A stretch of DNA of 64,000 bases from Flavobacterium lindanitolerans (GTDB taxonomy: Bacteria > Bacteroidota > Bacteroidia > Flavobacteriales > Flavobacteriaceae), in NCBI RefSeq assembly GCF_002846575.1, contig NZ_PJND01000007.1, forward strand, positions 1,736,001 to 1,800,000. The letters are read 5' to 3'. Numbering within the stretch: the first letter of the stretch is position 1; each line of letters begins with the position of its first letter. The notes under the pieces are model-generated. The model was not told where the DNA came from. It did not search any database and saw nothing but the letters and a program-made list of their open reading frames with translations. Shown in pieces: positions 17,863-27,172 of the stretch. The position numbers were made by a program, and so were the translations under genes.

Positions 17863-18669
17863 TTGAAAACGTACAGCGACCAATTGGGCAATTCGCATAC
17901 TTTTGAATCGGTTCCCAAAAGAATAATTTCCCTCGTACCATCACAAACAGAGTTGCTGTTTGATTTGGGACTGGAAGAAAATCTTGTGGGAATTACCAAA
18001 TTTTGCATTCATCCTTACCATCTGAAATCAACCAAAAAGATTATCGGAGGAACCAAAAAGGTGCATTATGAAAAGATAAAGCTGTTACAGCCCGATATTA
18101 TTATCGCCAACAAAGAAGAAAATACGGAGGAAATTGTAGAAGAATTGCGTAAAATCTGTCCGGTTTGGGTCACCAATATCCTTACTATTGAGGACAGTCT
18201 GCAGATGATTTCAGATTTTGGACAATTATTTAATAAGCGGACGGAAGCTCAGAAGTGGATTGACAAAATACAATTTGCCTTAACCGATTTTCAAAATTTT
18301 ATCAAAGACAAAGAAGAGCAAAAAGTAGCCTATTTTATTTGGGCCAATCCTTATATGGTAGCGGGAGGCGATAATTTTATCAATGAAATGCTAAAGCTGA
18401 ACAAGTTTGTCAATATTTATGATAATCATCCAAAATACGAAGGCAGGTATCCTGAAATTGTGATTCAAAAAATGAGAATACAAGGTGATCCGGATTTGAT
18501 TTTGCTATCCTCAGAACCTTTTCCTTTCAAAGATGAGCATGCTTTTGAATTGGGACGTTTTACACATCATGCCAAGACTGTTTTTGTTGACGGCGAAATG
18601 TTTTCCTGGTACGGAAGCCGAATGGCAAAAGCCTTTGATTATTTTAAAAAGCTGCATTCTAATTTATAA
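17863..18669 (+). CDS. Helical-backbone metal receptor (BtuF-like binding protein)
   Basis: A 268-residue protein of the periplasmic-binding family used for cobalamin or iron-siderophore uptake. Signatures are RIISLVPSQTELLFDLGL (about 20-37), LLQPDIIIANKEENTEEIV, and WYGSRMAKAFDYF at the end. It starts with TTG at 17863 and has no signal peptide, so as encoded it would stay in the cytoplasm, as do several homologues annotated in this phylum. There is no ABC transporter partner nearby. The ligand is unknown. Confidence 0.78.
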   Translation: MKTYSDQLGNSHTFESVPKRIISLVPSQTELLFDLGLEENLVGITKFCIHPYHLKSTKKIIGGTKKVHYEKIKLLQPDIIIANKEENTEEIVEELRKICPVWVTNILTIEDSLQMISDFGQLFNKRTEAQKWIDKIQFALTDFQNFIKDKEEQKVAYFIWANPYMVAGGDNFINEMLKLNKFVNIYDNHPKYEGRYPEIVIQKMRIQGDPDLILLSSEPFPFKDEHAFELGRFTHHAKTVFVDGEMFSWYGSRMAKAFDYFKKLHSNL

Positions 18670-18706
18670 TCTATTATTAGAAACTATAACTGTCAGCTGA
18701 TATAAT

Positions 18707-18745
18707 AAAAAAGCCAGTGTTCCTAAAAACACTGGCATTTTTTTT
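18707..18745. terminator. Bidirectional terminator
   Basis: GCCAGTGTT (18713-18721) and AACACTGGC (18728-18736) form a perfect 9-bp stem with A-run before and T-run after. It ends the pyrF operon. Confidence 0.85.
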
Positions 18746-18763
18746 CTAACTAACCCTAACCAA

Positions 18764-18847
18764 ATGAGAAAACCATTAATCTCTCTGCAAATGTCCAACT
18801 TTTTTTGGAGCGTATGTGTTAAGGCAATGTTATTTATATGTTATTGA
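18764..18847 (+). CDS. Possible 27-residue ORF, maybe a signal-peptide remnant
   Basis: Between the terminator at 18707-18745 and the DUF4197 gene, an ATG opens a 27-codon frame starting MRKPLISLQMSNFFW and ending in a hydrophobic KAMLFICY. It looks like the start of a signal sequence of a larger exported protein, such as a TonB-dependent receptor, cut short by TGA. It could be a remnant, a small membrane peptide or chance. There is no clear promoter. Confidence 0.25.
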   Translation: MRKPLISLQMSNFFWSVCVKAMLFICY

Positions 18848-18879
18848 TTACTAATTTTTTAAGGGTCTGTTTGTTCCTC

Positions 18880-19635
18880 TTAATCCTGCATGGCAAACAC
18901 CTTTTTTAGTAGTGGAGAAGTACGGGCTCCAATATCGGTACGAATTTTTTTCTCCTCCACAGAAATCATCTTGAACACACCTTCCATAGCTTTATCAGTC
19001 ACATAGTCGTTAAGGTCAGGATTCACTTTTGTGACCAAAGGAATCGTATTGTATTTTTTAATGATACCTTCCCATACCTTATCAGCACCTACATTGCTCA
19101 ATGATGTTTTTACAACAGGATTGAATTTTGTGTAGAGTTCAGTAGAAGTTGCACCTTGTAGATAAGTTGTTGCGGCATCTTCATTGCCTAAAAGAATGTT
19201 TTTTGCATCGGCAAACTTCATGTTTTTAATGGCACTTACAAAAATAGGAGTTGCTTCTTTTACGGCATCTTCAGCCGCACGATTCAATACTTTAATTCCT
19301 TCGTCAGCCAGGCTTGACAATCCCATAGAACGTAAAGTCTTGTCCACTTTCTGTAATTCTTCCGGGAAGAGAATTTTTACGGCTTCATTTTTATAAAACC
19401 CGTCCACAGCTGTCAGTTTGGTTACCTGTTCCGAAATTCCTTTTTGCAGGGCTTCTTTCAAGCCCGCACTGATGTCGGTTGTACCTAACAAACTGCCGGT
19501 TTTTTTAGAACTTGTTTTAGTTTGTGTTTTTTCTGTTTTCGATTGTACCTTTTCGGTTGCCTTTTTGATAAATCCATCCAATTGTGCAAAGCAGGTTGCA
19601 GGTACTAAAAACGCCACTAGTAATAATCTTTTCAT
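18880..19635 (-). CDS. DUF4197 domain-containing exported protein
   Basis: A 251-residue secreted or periplasmic protein. The signal peptide MKRLLLVAFLVPATCFA ends near residue 17, which selects the ATG at 19635 over one 33 bases upstream. After a Lys/Thr-rich linker the DUF4197 domain covers about 50-250, with DISAGLKEALQKGISEQVT and TLRSMGLSSLADEG as its opening segments. A -7 box lies at 19656-19663 on the minus strand. The family is widespread in proteobacteria and Bacteroidota without a known function. It is transcribed alone and diverges from katA. Confidence 0.85.
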   Translation of the reverse strand: MKRLLLVAFLVPATCFAQLDGFIKKATEKVQSKTEKTQTKTSSKKTGSLLGTTDISAGLKEALQKGISEQVTKLTAVDGFYKNEAVKILFPEELQKVDKTLRSMGLSSLADEGIKVLNRAAEDAVKEATPIFVSAIKNMKFADAKNILLGNEDAATTYLQGATSTELYTKFNPVVKTSLSNVGADKVWEGIIKKYNTIPLVTKVNPDLNDYVTDKAMEGVFKMISVEEKKIRTDIGARTSPLLKKVFAMQD

Positions 19636-19655
19636 GAGAGTAAAGTTTTTCGATT

Positions 19656-19663
19656 CAAAGATA
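19656..19663 (-). promoter_or_regulatory. -7 promoter box of the DUF4197 gene
   Basis: TATCTTTG on the minus strand, 20 bases before the ATG at 19635. It supports that start over the longer frame. Confidence 0.45.
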
Positions 19664-19724
19664 ATCAAACATCATACCGTTTAATAATATAGTTAAAAAT
19701 TATTAAAATATAAAAACAATCAAT

Positions 19725-19755
19725 TTTGTTTATCGAAAAGGATTGTTTAAATTTG
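19725..19755 (+). promoter_or_regulatory. Promoter of katA
   Basis: TTTG at 19725-19728, a 19-base spacer and TAAATTTG at 19748-19755: a near-ideal match to the Bacteroidota promoter, 47 bases before the catalase ATG. Confidence 0.65.
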
Positions 19756-19802
19756 AGGAAAACAAACTGATAATTAGGTACTAACAACAAATAATAAAAA
19801 TT

Positions 19803-21284
19803 ATGAAAGAACACAACAAACTCACCACAGCCTCAGGAAAGCCTTATGCCGAAAATGAAGATTCGCAATCAGTAGGACCTAGAGGACCGCTTTTGCTTCA
19901 GGATTTTATCCTGCATGAAAAAATGGCACACTTTAACCGCGAACGTATTCCGGAAAGGGTAGTACACGCAAAAGGATCGGCAGCTTTCGGAACTTTTACT
20001 GTAACACACGATATTACGAAATATACCAAGGCAAAAATCTTTTCACATATAGGAAAAGAAACAAAACTTCTGCTCCGTTTTTCTACGGTTGGAGGTGAAA
20101 GAGGTTCGGCAGATACGGAAAGAGATCCAAGAGGATTTGCGTTGAAATTTTATACCGAAGATGGAAATTGGGATTTGGTAGGAAACAATACGCCTGTATT
20201 TTTTATCAAAGACCCGAAAAAATTCGGAGACTTTATCCATACCCAAAAACGTGATCCTTATACTAACTTGAAGTCGCCTACCATGATGTGGGATTTCTGG
20301 TCGTTGAATCCGGAAAGTTTGCATCAGGTTGCGATATTAATGTCTGACAGAGGAACTCCATACGGTTACCGCCATATGCATGGATTTGGAAGCCATACTT
20401 TTTCTTTTATCAATAAGGATAACGAACGATTCTATGTAAAGTTCCATATGCTTACCAAACAGGGTATTAAAAATTTTACGGATGCCGAAGCAGCAGAGAT
20501 GAAGTCAAAAGACATGGATTTTGCTCAGAGAGACCTGGTTGAAAATATTGACAAGGGCAACTTTCCGCGTTGGGACATGAAAATTCAGGTGATGACCGAA
20601 GCAGAGTCAAGAACTTACCATATTAATCCGTTCGACCTTACAAAAGTCTGGCCTCATGCCGATTATCCGCTAATTGACGTAGGTGTTATCGAACTTAACA
20701 AAAATCCCGAAAACTATTTTCAGGATGTAGAACAGGCCGCCTTCGCTCCGGCGCACGTCGTGGACGGAATAGGATATTCGCCAGATAAGATGTTGCAGGG
20801 AAGATTGCTTTCCTATCCGGATGCGCATCGTTACAGATTGGGTGCCAATTATGAGCAAATTCCGGTAAACAGATGTCCGTTTGCTACAAACAATTATCAA
20901 AGAGATGGACAGATGCGTATTGATGGAAACGGAGGCAGCGCTCCAAATTATTTCCCAAACAGTTTTGACAACATTGTTGTTGATCAATCGTATAAAGAAC
21001 CTGCATGGGCATTGGAAAGCAATGTAGCGGGATGGTATGACCGCAATGCCGAAGGTGAAAACGACCATTACACACAGCCGGGTAATCTTTTCCGCTTATT
21101 GGAACCGGAACAGCAAAAGAATCTGATTAGCAATGTAGTGGGGGCGATGTCAGGCATTGAAGGGCCAAAAAGAATGGAAATCATCAACCGCCAGCTTTGC
21201 CATTGGTTCCGGGCCGATCCGCGATTAGGAATGGGAATTGCACAAGGTTTGGGAGTTGAAGCCGATCCGGCCATGATGAAATAA
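19803..21284 (+). CDS. katA: Catalase (monofunctional, small-subunit)
   Basis: Breaks down hydrogen peroxide to water and oxygen using heme b. Catalytic His55 is in RVVHAKGSAAFG, the partner Asn128 in LVGNNTPVFF, and the proximal heme ligand Tyr338 in RLLSYPDAHRYRLG. RFSTVGGERGSADTERDPRG is also diagnostic. The 493-residue length and the lack of a flavodoxin-like tail place it with small-subunit (clade 3-like) catalases. No signal peptide is visible, so it should be cytoplasmic. It has its own promoter and a strong terminator. Confidence 0.95.
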   Translation: MKEHNKLTTASGKPYAENEDSQSVGPRGPLLLQDFILHEKMAHFNRERIPERVVHAKGSAAFGTFTVTHDITKYTKAKIFSHIGKETKLLLRFSTVGGERGSADTERDPRGFALKFYTEDGNWDLVGNNTPVFFIKDPKKFGDFIHTQKRDPYTNLKSPTMMWDFWSLNPESLHQVAILMSDRGTPYGYRHMHGFGSHTFSFINKDNERFYVKFHMLTKQGIKNFTDAEAAEMKSKDMDFAQRDLVENIDKGNFPRWDMKIQVMTEAESRTYHINPFDLTKVWPHADYPLIDVGVIELNKNPENYFQDVEQAAFAPAHVVDGIGYSPDKMLQGRLLSYPDAHRYRLGANYEQIPVNRCPFATNNYQRDGQMRIDGNGGSAPNYFPNSFDNIVVDQSYKEPAWALESNVAGWYDRNAEGENDHYTQPGNLFRLLEPEQQKNLISNVVGAMSGIEGPKRMEIINRQLCHWFRADPRLGMGIAQGLGVEADPAMMK

Positions 21285-21343
21285 GAATCCTAATAAACAG
21301 GATTTTACAGATAAGTCAATATTTTAGAGTTTTGACCCCCTGG

Positions 21344-21386
21344 GCCCTTTCGGTAATTTTCTACCGAAAGGGCTTTCTTTTTTTTT
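21344..21386 (+). terminator. Strong terminator of katA
   Basis: GCCCTTTCGGTA (21344-21355) and TACCGAAAGGGC (21362-21373) form a perfect 12-bp stem, followed by a long T-run. Confidence 0.9.
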
Positions 21387-21439
21387 AACGTTTCCGCACC
21401 CTGGCAGGGTTTTAAATCCTGCCAGGGTGCGGAAACGTT
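21387..21439. repeat. Long intergenic palindrome with CTGGCAGG/CCTGCCAG core
   Basis: Perfect 22-bp arms, AACGTTTCCGCACCCTGGCAGG at 21387-21408 against its complement at 21418-21439, around nine bases. It follows the katA terminator directly and shares its core with the palindrome at 5175-5201, so it is more likely a dispersed repeat than a second terminator. Confidence 0.8.
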
Positions 21440-21522
21440 GTTCAGTTAAAATACTTAATAAACACTTCGAAATTTTTAGGAATTTCGTAAATTGCCGACC
21501 TTAAAAAGACATATATTTCAAA

Positions 21523-24500
21523 ATGGAACAAGCCAAACCTTATATTCCTAAAAATAAAGTAAGAATTGTAACAGCAGCAGCACTTTTCGACGGACACGAT
21601 GCTGCCATTAATATTATGCGACGCATTATCCAGTCGACAGGAGTCGAGGTAATCCATTTAGGACATGATAGGAGCGTTGAAGAAGTTGTAAATACAGCCA
21701 TTCAGGAAGATGCTAATGCCATTGCCATGACTTCTTATCAGGGTGGGCATAATGAATATTTTAAATACATGTATGATCTGCTTAACCAAAAAGGAGCAGG
21801 CCATATCCGAATTTTCGGTGGAGGAGGCGGAGTAATCCTGCCGGATGAGATAAAAGAATTGCAGGAGTATGGAATTACGCGAATCTATGCGCCGGATGAC
21901 GGACGTGAATTAGGATTGCAGGGAATGATTAATGACCTTGTTCAGAAATCTGATTTTCCGATTGGCGACAAGCTAAACGGAGAGGCCAAACATTTGGAAG
22001 AGAAGAACCCGACGGCAATTGCCCGTCTTATTTCTTCAGCAGAAAATTTTCCTGAAATTGCAAAAGAAACCCTGGATGCGATACACAAACAAAATGAAAC
22101 CAGCAAAATTCCGGTTCTGGGTATTACAGGAACAGGGGGAGCCGGTAAATCATCTTTGGTTGACGAATTGGTCAGAAGATTTTTAATTGACTTTCCGGAA
22201 AAAACAATCGGTTTGATTTCGGTTGACCCTTCAAAACGTAAAACAGGCGGAGCACTTTTAGGAGACAGGATTCGTATGAATGCGATCAACAATCCACGTG
22301 TTTATATGCGTTCTTTGGCAACAAGACAGTCCAATCTGGCTTTGTCCAAATATGTTGCAGAAGCCATTCAGGTACTCAAAGCCGCTAAATACGATATTAT
22401 CATATTGGAGACTTCGGGAATTGGACAGTCTGATACCGAAATCATGGACCATTCCGATGTTTCGCTCTATGTGATGACTCCTGAATTTGGAGCCGCTACG
22501 CAGTTAGAAAAAATCGACATGCTTGATTTTGCAGACTTGGTAGCCATTAATAAATTTGATAAGAGAGGTTCGCTGGACGCCTTGCGTGATGTTAAAAAGC
22601 AATACCAGAGAAACCATAATCTTTGGGATGCCAATCCGGACGACCTTCCGGTATTTGGAACCATTGCTTCCCAATTCAATGATCCGGGTATGAATACGCT
22701 TTACAAGGCAATCATGGACAAGATTGTTGAAAAGACAGAAGCCGATCTTAAATCCACATTTGAGATTACGCGTGAGATGAGTGAAAAAATCTTTGTCATT
22801 CCGCCACACAGGACGCGCTATTTATCTGAAATTGCAGAAAACAACAGAAAATACGATGCAGTTGCTTTGACACAACAGCAGGTAGCACAAAAATTATACG
22901 GTATTTTCAAAACTATTGAATCGGTTTCAGGTAAAACCCCGGAATTGACAAAAGCCGGAATAAATGATGATTCTGTATTGCCAAGTGCATTAGAAGAACA
23001 TAACGAAACCAGAATCTTCCTAAACCTTTTGCTCAACCAGTTTGACAAAGTAAAGATGGATTTGGACCCGTATAATTGGGAAATTATCTTTACCTGGGAT
23101 GAAAAAGTAAACAAATACAAAAATCCTGTCTACACTTTTAAAGTACGTGACAAGGAAATAAAGATAGCAACACACACGGAATCCTTATCACATTCGCAGA
23201 TACCGAAAGTAGCTTTGCCGAAGTATGAGGCATGGGGCGATATTCTAAGATGGTGCCTGCAGGAAAATGTGCCGGGTGAGTTTCCGTTCACTTCCGGGCT
23301 TTATCCATTCAAACGCGAAGGGGAAGACCCTTCAAGGATGTTTGCCGGAGAAGGCGGACCTGAAAGAACCAATAAGCGTTTCCACTATGTGAGCGCAGGG
23401 CTTCCGGCAAAAAGACTTTCTACTGCTTTTGACAGTGTAACATTATATGGAAATGACCCGCACCTAAGACCGGATATCTACGGAAAAATTGGTAATGCAG
23501 GAGTATCTATCTGCTGTTTGGACGATGCCAAAAAATTATATTCAGGATTCAATCTGGCACATCCGCTGACTTCGGTGAGTATGACCATTAACGGTCCGGC
23601 TCCGATGTTGTTGGGATTCTTTATGAATGCTGCAATAGACCAACAGTGCGAAATCTACATCAAGGAAAATAATCTGGAGGATGAAGTAGAAGCAATCATA
23701 GCCGAAATCTATAAAAAGAAAAATATAGAAAGACCGCGTTATAACGGAACACTTCCTGAAGGAAACGACGGTTTGGGACTGATGCTTTTAGGAGTAACCG
23801 GCGATCAGGTATTGCCAAAAGATGTCTATGAGCAGATAAAGGTTAGAACTTTATCACAAGTACGTGGAACCGTTCAGGCAGATATCCTAAAAGAAGATCA
23901 GGCACAAAATACCTGTATCTTTTCGACAGAATTTGCGTTAAGGTTAATGGGTGACGTACAGGAATATTTCATTGCCAAAAATGTACGTAACTTCTACTCG
24001 GTATCTATTTCAGGATACCACATTGCTGAAGCCGGAGCCAACCCTATCACACAATTGGCATTCACGCTTGCTAACGGATTTACCTATGTAGAATACTACT
24101 TGAGCCGTGGTATGGACATCAACGATTTTGGTCCGAACCTTTCGTTCTTTTTCTCGAATGGAATTGACCCGGAATATGCCGTAATTGGACGTGTAGCCAG
24201 AAAGATTTGGGCGAAAGCACTTAAAAATAAATACGGTGCCAACGAAAGAGCACAGATGTTGAAATACCATATCCAGACATCAGGCCGTTCATTGCACGCT
24301 CAGGAAATTGATTTTAACGATATCCGTACTACATTACAGGCATTGTATGCTATTTATGATAACTGTAACTCATTGCATACCAATGCATACGATGAAGCTA
24401 TCACCACGCCAACTGAAGAATCGGTGCGTCGTGCCATGGCAATCCAGCTGATTATAAATAAGGAACTTGGTTTGGCTAAAAACGAAAACCCGATACAGGG

Positions 24501-24963
24501 TTCTTTTATTATCGAAGAATTGACTGACCTTGTAGAAGAAGCTGTATTGCAGGAATTTGACAGGATTACAGAAAGAGGAGGCGTATTGGGAGCTATGGAA
24601 ACCATGTACCAGCGTTCTAAAATTCAGGAAGAAAGTATGTATTATGAAACACTGAAACATACTGGGGAGTTCCCTATTATTGGCGTGAATACTTTCCTGA
24701 GTTCCAAAGGTTCGCCAACCGTTATTCCTGCCGAAGTTATCCGTGCCAGTGAAGAAGAAAAACAATTCCAGATTCACACTCTGGAAAACCTGCACAAAGC
24801 CTACGGTGATAAAATGAAAGAACAGTTGGCTATCATTCAGGATGTAGCTATCAACAACCAGAATATTTTTGAACAGCTTATGGAAGCAACCAAAGTGTGT
24901 TCATTAGGCGAAATCACTGCTTCATTGTTTGAAGTAGGTGGACAATACAGAAGAAATATGTAA
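21523..24963 (+). CDS. icmF: Fused isobutyryl-CoA/methylmalonyl-CoA mutase
   Basis: A 1146-residue adenosylcobalamin enzyme that joins the B12-binding domain, a MeaB-like chaperone GTPase and the mutase barrel. Residues 1-150 are B12-binding, with axial His25 in [10 protein letters not shown]. The GTPase covers about 190-500, with Walker A GTGGAGKS at 203-210 and base-specificity NKFD at 343-346. The mutase domain (about 550-1130) has [18 protein letters not shown], with a Phe near the position thought to separate isobutyryl- from methylmalonyl-CoA mutases. It rearranges branched acyl-CoA skeletons. Substrate assignment is inferred from the fusion and this Phe. It is a single gene. Confidence 0.9.
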   Translation: MEQAKPYIPKNKVRIVTAAALFDGHDAAINIMRRIIQSTGVEVIHLGHDRSVEEVVNTAIQEDANAIAMTSYQGGHNEYFKYMYDLLNQKGAGHIRIFGGGGGVILPDEIKELQEYGITRIYAPDDGRELGLQGMINDLVQKSDFPIGDKLNGEAKHLEEKNPTAIARLISSAENFPEIAKETLDAIHKQNETSKIPVLGITGTGGAGKSSLVDELVRRFLIDFPEKTIGLISVDPSKRKTGGALLGDRIRMNAINNPRVYMRSLATRQSNLALSKYVAEAIQVLKAAKYDIIILETSGIGQSDTEIMDHSDVSLYVMTPEFGAATQLEKIDMLDFADLVAINKFDKRGSLDALRDVKKQYQRNHNLWDANPDDLPVFGTIASQFNDPGMNTLYKAIMDKIVEKTEADLKSTFEITREMSEKIFVIPPHRTRYLSEIAENNRKYDAVALTQQQVAQKLYGIFKTIESVSGKTPELTKAGINDDSVLPSALEEHNETRIFLNLLLNQFDKVKMDLDPYNWEIIFTWDEKVNKYKNPVYTFKVRDKEIKIATHTESLSHSQIPKVALPKYEAWGDILRWCLQENVPGEFPFTSGLYPFKREGEDPSRMFAGEGGPERTNKRFHYVSAGLPAKRLSTAFDSVTLYGNDPHLRPDIYGKIGNAGVSICCLDDAKKLYSGFNLAHPLTSVSMTINGPAPMLLGFFMNAAIDQQCEIYIKENNLEDEVEAIIAEIYKKKNIERPRYNGTLPEGNDGLGLMLLGVTGDQVLPKDVYEQIKVRTLSQVRGTVQADILKEDQAQNTCIFSTEFALRLMGDVQEYFIAKNVRNFYSVSISGYHIAEAGANPITQLAFTLANGFTYVEYYLSRGMDINDFGPNLSFFFSNGIDPEYAVIGRVARKIWAKALKNKYGANERAQMLKYHIQTSGRSLHAQEIDFNDIRTTLQALYAIYDNCNSLHTNAYDEAITTPTEESVRRAMAIQLIINKELGLAKNENPIQGSFIIEELTDLVEEAVLQEFDRITERGGVLGAMETMYQRSKIQEESMYYETLKHTGEFPIIGVNTFLSSKGSPTVIPAEVIRASEEEKQFQIHTLENLHKAYGDKMKEQLAIIQDVAINNQNIFEQLMEATKVCSLGEITASLFEVGGQYRRNM

Positions 24964-24984
24964 GAACATATCACATAATTATCA

Positions 24985-25017
24985 CAAAAAAAGACCTTCA
25001 TCGAAGGTCTTTTTTTA
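24985..25017. terminator. Terminator of icmF
   Basis: GACCTTC (24993-24999) and GAAGGTC (25003-25009) with a three-base loop, A-run before and T-run after. Confidence 0.85.
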
Positions 25018-25050
25018 TTAACCACCACTATCCACTGTCCACTTTTCCAT

Positions 25051-25083
25051 CATTGGTAGATTAAAAACGTCATTGGTCTATTA
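25051..25083 (+). promoter_or_regulatory. Direct repeat, possible LytTR-type regulator site
   Basis: CATTGGTAGATTA (25051-25063) and CATTGGTCTATTA (25071-25083) start exactly 20 bases apart and differ at two positions. Two-turn direct repeats upstream of promoters are typical of LytTR response regulators. A weak -7-like TAGTTTCG lies at 25111-25118. Confidence 0.4.
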
Positions 25084-25143
25084 CTTGTTTTTTTGACCTT
25101 ATTGAATGCCTAGTTTCGTTCCATAAATTTTAAATTAACTATC

Positions 25144-25178
25144 ATGAAACCAATCAAAAAAATAGTGTTCTTTTATTA
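25144..25178 (+). other. Frameshifted signal-peptide start of the collagen-like lipoprotein gene
   Basis: An ATG at 25144 opens MKPIKKIVFFY and stops. If the run of seven A at 25156-25162 had one more A, the frame would continue as MKPIKKNSVLLL into the downstream MTLGTSIISC, giving a normal lipoprotein signal. The gene is therefore out of frame by one base here. Confidence 0.7.
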
Positions 25179-25676
25179 ATGACTTTAGGAACAAGTATCA
25201 TCTCCTGTTCCGATGACGGAAAAGATGGAGTAGACGGATTAAATGGAATGAATGGTGAACCCGGAACAGCCAATGTAATTTATAGCGACTGGCTCGACCG
25301 CCCAAATGGAACAGAAACGACGATTGATGCAACTTCTGGAATGTTATATACTTATTCCGTACCTCAGATAACCAATGAAATTTTGAATAGCGGTACCGTT
25401 CTGGTTTATATGCAATTTAATGGTGCAGATATTTTTGCTTTACCCTATACTTCAAGGGCAGGTAGTAATATAAATACAATAGAGACCATTACTACTTTAG
25501 GAAATCTGAAAATTTTCAGGTATCGTCACGATGGACTAACTCCAACTATTGCTGTTGGTAGTGGTGTTAAATTTCGTTATATTATAATCCCTGGAGGAAC
25601 TCCCGCTGCCAGATCTATAAATTTAAGAGACAGGAGCTATGACGAGGTTTGCGAATTATTGGCGATACCGAAATAA
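25179..25676 (+). CDS. Collagen-like lipoprotein (start lost by frameshift)
   Basis: The readable frame is 165 residues from an internal ATG. It opens in the middle of a lipoprotein signal (TLGTSIISC), then has six collagen-like G-x-y triplets (GKDGVDGLNGMNGEPGT, about 15-31). A beta-rich domain follows, ending FRYIIIPGG and a YDEVCELLAI helix. The intact start is at 25144 in another frame (see that entry). From 25179 the signal would lack its positive n-region, so export of the product as written is doubtful. The lipoprotein at 44180 has a similar C-terminal domain. The function is unknown; a surface lipoprotein is likely. Confidence 0.6.
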   Translation: MTLGTSIISCSDDGKDGVDGLNGMNGEPGTANVIYSDWLDRPNGTETTIDATSGMLYTYSVPQITNEILNSGTVLVYMQFNGADIFALPYTSRAGSNINTIETITTLGNLKIFRYRHDGLTPTIAVGSGVKFRYIIIPGGTPAARSINLRDRSYDEVCELLAIPK

Positions 25677-25697
25677 AAGTATTGACTTGACGTAACT

Positions 25698-25728
25698 AAA
25701 AAATCCGAAGCTAGCTTCGGATTTTTTT
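25698..25728. terminator. Bidirectional terminator
   Basis: A perfect palindrome AATCCGAAGCTAGCTTCGGATT flanked by A-run and T-run. It serves the collagen-like gene and, on the other strand, the DUF3570 operon. Confidence 0.85.
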
Positions 25729-25748
25729 AACTCTATTCTAATTCTCAT

Positions 25749-26936
25749 TTATTTGTATCTGATGTTGATGCTGACAATATCAGAATTTAAATTATTGGAA
25801 CGGGCATAATGTCCGTAACGTATTTCCAGCATATTAAGATGTTTGATGCCAAAAATGCCATTAACCGGAGTCAGTCGAAGGCCAAGACCAATAAAACTGC
25901 TGTTGAATTTTGAAAGGTCATAATTGCTGGTATAAAAATCACTTTGGAGATTGTGCATTTCATAGCCTTTAAAATATTTTGCAGCCGTTTGCGTATAATA
26001 TCTGTAAAACGGAGAAACGGATACAAATGATGTGATTTTTACCGGTATTTCAATATCGGCTGTATGAGACTGGATTCCCCAATCGTCAGTATAAAACCGG
26101 TAATAACCCCTAATAATCACATTATCACCTAAAAAATAACTTGCTCTGGCAGCCAGCGGTATCTTAAGGCGGCTGTCCGGAAGTTTTTCCTGATGTACTG
26201 AACCGTCAGTAAAATATACTCTGTGAAATGGCAGCGAAAGATAGCCTTGCTGCGATATCAGATCAGCCTGAAACATTACCTGGAAGTTTTTGTTAATGAT
26301 CTGCGAATAAGTGAGTGACCCAACAAATGTATTTCGGGAAGCATTGCCAGAATCATCAACATTGGGTAATCCGCGAAGTTCTATAGGAGCAAGCAGTTTT
26401 ACCTGATCAAGATAAGCCTGAAATTTTACTCCAAATTCGCCATTTCTGTTTTTGGTTTTTTGTGAAAAACTCACATTTCCTCCAAAAGACTGGTAATCAT
26501 ACTCTGTAGAGGAAGAAACCCCAATACCCAATGTACGCCCTTTTTCTTCATTTTCTCGGATATAGTTCAACGAAGGATATACTCTTATGTCAGAAGACGA
26601 TGCAGACGAATTGGCATTAAGATCTATCTTGTCTGAAGAGGCAGAACTATAATGGTCGACACCTACTTCAACATCAAAATTATGTTTGATATTATTCTTG
26701 CCGTATTTTACCACCCTGAGGTCTATCGAATTGGATATATCAGTAAGTTTTTCTGTTCCCAATCCTCCTGTAACAGCTGAATTGTCTCCATTTTGTCTGT
26801 AATAGCTGGACACAAGATTTATCTCATCGACTTTAAGTTTTTTAGGCTTATATGCGGTCGAATCTGCCTGTTCATTTTGGGCATAGGCTTTTAAAAGCCC
26901 CAGCAGAGCAAAGCCGGTTATAAAAACTCTTTTCAT
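25749..26936 (-). CDS. DUF3570 domain outer-membrane protein
   Basis: A 395-residue protein with signal peptide MKRVFITGFALLGLLKAYA. The rest is a run of amphipathic beta strands ending in a strand with an aromatic/basic end (SINIRYK), fitting an outer-membrane barrel. IDLRVVKYGKNNIKHNFDVE and DHYSSASSDKID match the DUF3570 family. It is the last gene of the cluster thioredoxin-apbE-DUF4266-DUF3570 (28543 to 25749) with gaps of 12, 1 and 19 bases. The set recurs in many bacteria and suggests a joint redox or protein-maturation role. Confidence 0.82.
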   Translation of the reverse strand: MKRVFITGFALLGLLKAYAQNEQADSTAYKPKKLKVDEINLVSSYYRQNGDNSAVTGGLGTEKLTDISNSIDLRVVKYGKNNIKHNFDVEVGVDHYSSASSDKIDLNANSSASSSDIRVYPSLNYIRENEEKGRTLGIGVSSSTEYDYQSFGGNVSFSQKTKNRNGEFGVKFQAYLDQVKLLAPIELRGLPNVDDSGNASRNTFVGSLTYSQIINKNFQVMFQADLISQQGYLSLPFHRVYFTDGSVHQEKLPDSRLKIPLAARASYFLGDNVIIRGYYRFYTDDWGIQSHTADIEIPVKITSFVSVSPFYRYYTQTAAKYFKGYEMHNLQSDFYTSNYDLSKFNSSFIGLGLRLTPVNGIFGIKHLNMLEIRYGHYARSNNLNSDIVSINIRYK

Positions 26937-26955
26937 TTTGTTATACAGTTAGGGA

Positions 26956-27171
26956 TTAATTGCAACCGCATCCGCCACCACTTTTTCCGGCATTGGCACC
27001 AGATGAGCCTTCCCTGTAAGATTGGAAGCTCAGTTCAGTTTTTTCGACTTTCCGGTTAGACAATGCCATTTCGGAATCGTTTATCTTATTTTTTTGGTAC
27101 TCTTTAACGGACGAGCACCCGGCAGTCATGACTATACAGCATGCTGCTATCCAAACGGGGAGATTTTTCAT
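26956..27171 (-). CDS. DUF4266 small lipoprotein
   Basis: A 71-residue lipoprotein: signal with lipobox MTAGC (Cys19), then a polar segment and the C-terminal signature SYREGSSGANAGKSGGGCGCN. The final Cys-Gly-Cys in a glycine-rich tail is the hallmark of the family and could bind a metal or carry a thioether or flavin link, though that is not shown. It lies one base before the apbE start side and 19 bases before the DUF3570 gene, so it is co-transcribed with both. Confidence 0.85.
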   Translation of the reverse strand: MKNLPVWIAACCIVMTAGCSSVKEYQKNKINDSEMALSNRKVEKTELSFQSYREGSSGANAGKSGGGCGCN

Positions 27172-27172
27172 T

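Noticed and set aside
24370..24795. 141-codon minus-strand frame within icmF
   Set aside because: It is antisense to the conserved mutase domain.
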